This document shows, piece by piece, positions 63,517 through 64,000 of a DNA stretch of 64,000 bases; within the stretch, counting starts at the first letter, position 1, and each line of letters begins with the position of its first letter. The stretch is from positions 186,001 to 250,000 of the forward strand of contig NZ_JAATOT010000007.1 of assembly GCF_011806455.1 (NCBI RefSeq), in the 5' to 3' direction. Position numbers and translations under genes: made by a program. The notes beneath the pieces are model-generated. The model saw nothing but the letters and a program-made list of their open reading frames with translations, made no database searches and had not been told where the DNA came from. This DNA comes from Celeribacter sp. HF31. GTDB lineage: Bacteria; Pseudomonadota; Alphaproteobacteria; Rhodobacterales; Rhodobacteraceae.

Positions 63517-63725
63517 TGCGAAACCTAAAAACTGAAAACCTTATGACCCCGCAAGACGTGGCAGGTCGCCTCGGGGTTTCGACCACAACACTCAGCATCT
63601 GGCGCTGCACAAAGCGCTATCCGCTCACTTATTTGAAGGTGAGGCGTTTGGTACGCTACCGGATCTCTGATGTGGAGGCTTTCGAGGTCTCCCGCCTTCA
63701 GGAGGTCGCCGCCAATGACAACTAA
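63516..63725 (+). CDS. AlpA/excisionase-like helix-turn-helix protein
   Basis: 69 residues, MerR/HTH_17 type: TPQDVAGRLGVSTTTLSIWR, then a wing with VRRLVRYRISDVEAFEVSR. Such small proteins sit beside replication or integrase genes of prophages, ICEs and satellite islands as regulators or excision factors. ATG 63516 has GGAGG five bases upstream. Overlaps the start of the primase-like gene by 11 bp. Confidence 0.85.
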   Translation: MRNLKTENLMTPQDVAGRLGVSTTTLSIWRCTKRYPLTYLKVRRLVRYRISDVEAFEVSRLQEVAANDN

Positions 63726-64000
63726 TGCCCTTCGCAAAGCCCCGCGTTACACCGGCCCGCGCCACATCCAATTTGTCGCGGTGAACATGGCCTGCATGCG
63801 CAGCCTCTGGGGCCACCTGGTTGCCGGATGGCCGTCAGATCGGGCGGGAATGGGTGGCTTTGAACCCCACCCGTAGCGACCGCACCCCCGGATCGTTCAA
63901 GATCAATCTGGATACGGGTCTCTGGGCGGACTTCGCCACAGAAGACGCGGGTCGCGATCCTGTGAGCCTTTACGCCTATCTCAACGGCCTCTCTCAGCGA
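63715..64000 (+). pseudogene. primase-like gene of a mobile element, N-terminal part, apparently frameshifted
   Basis: From ATG 63715 the first frame gives IQFVAVNMACMRSLWGHLVAGW and then runs to a stop at 63876 (phrase quoted in pieces elsewhere). The next frame from about 63812 gives WLPDGRQIGREWVALNPTR and GSFKINLDTGLWADFATED, a pattern of island/phage primase or TOPRIM proteins. The two pieces join in family order, so a one-base-equivalent frameshift near 63810-63825 is likely. Continues past the window end. Confidence 0.55.

Noticed and set aside
63046-64000. Attachment site or tRNA at the island edge
   Set aside because: No tRNA-like cloverleaf or integrase gene is visible in the window, and direct repeats cannot be judged without the island's other end.

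Overview
The window reads as ordinary chromosome of a Roseobacter-group alphaproteobacterium (Rhodobacterales). The basis is high GC, dense head-to-tail operons with ATGA or TGATG overlaps, a complete sorbitol/mannitol (smo-mtlK) transport-and-oxidation operon in Rhodobacter order, a 44-residue aa3-oxidase subunit IV, the alphaproteobacterial-type glutamate-cysteine ligase, and a uvrC-pgsA-moaD-moaE-rpiB run. The exact genus cannot be read from the sequence. No rRNA, tRNA, CRISPR array or complete insertion sequence was seen.

Layout. 0-5 kb (minus): partial ispE, a secreted TPR protein, ETF-ubiquinone oxidoreductase and a PAP2-type phosphatase. 5-8 kb (plus): greA behind an attenuator-like leader, a membrane protein, and the AzlCD amino-acid exporter. 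8-12.7 kb (minus): a lipoprotein, an oxidase accessory subunit, a conserved protein, an MBL hydrolase coupled to a DmdC-like acyl-CoA dehydrogenase, and YqgE. 12.9 kb: a stand-alone DsbD N-domain. 13.7-18.6 kb (minus): a two-gene RND efflux system. 18.8-20.2 kb: moaB and a uracil-DNA glycosylase. 20.3-24.2 kb (plus): pyrB, two unknown genes, a catalytically dead dihydroorotase homologue and plsY in one coupled operon. 24-31 kb: DUF805 protein, gshA, rsmE, ubiA, OmpA-family protein. 31-37.5 kb (minus): uvrC-pgsA-moaDE-rpiB, a pteridine-reductase-like SDR, a Ca/Na antiporter, a 55-residue zinc-ribbon protein and a SohB-type protease.

37.6-40.9 kb is a zinc regulon: znuA diverges from zur-znuC-znuB across two Zur-like palindromes. 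40.9-49.1 kb (minus) is a polyol module: HAD phosphatase, SorC-type regulator, SmoEFGK importer, SmoS and MtlK dehydrogenases, with a perfect inverted repeat in the smoE promoter region. 49.1-55.6 kb holds a GNAT enzyme, a GntR/FCD regulator with a TTGTATACAA site, and a PotFGHI-like ABC importer followed by an Asp/Glu/hydantoin racemase. In both importers the binding-protein gene is followed by a strong hairpin. 55.7-61.6 kb (minus) is a second RND system with two adaptors and a distal TetR gene.

The last 1.7 kb differs. After hemP comes a multiply broken remnant of a PQQ-dependent glucose dehydrogenase. It stops abruptly at about 63045 and is followed by lower-GC unknown DNA, an AlpA/excisionase-like gene whose ribosome site lies inside an inverted repeat, and the frameshifted start of a primase-like gene. 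This looks like the edge of a mobile island. The most unusual non-coding observation is a pair of 115-bp intergenic elements (18716-18830 and 55621-55735) of identical length, with matching inverted ends and a 14-bp perfect hairpin, each ending exactly in the stop codon of a minus-strand gene.
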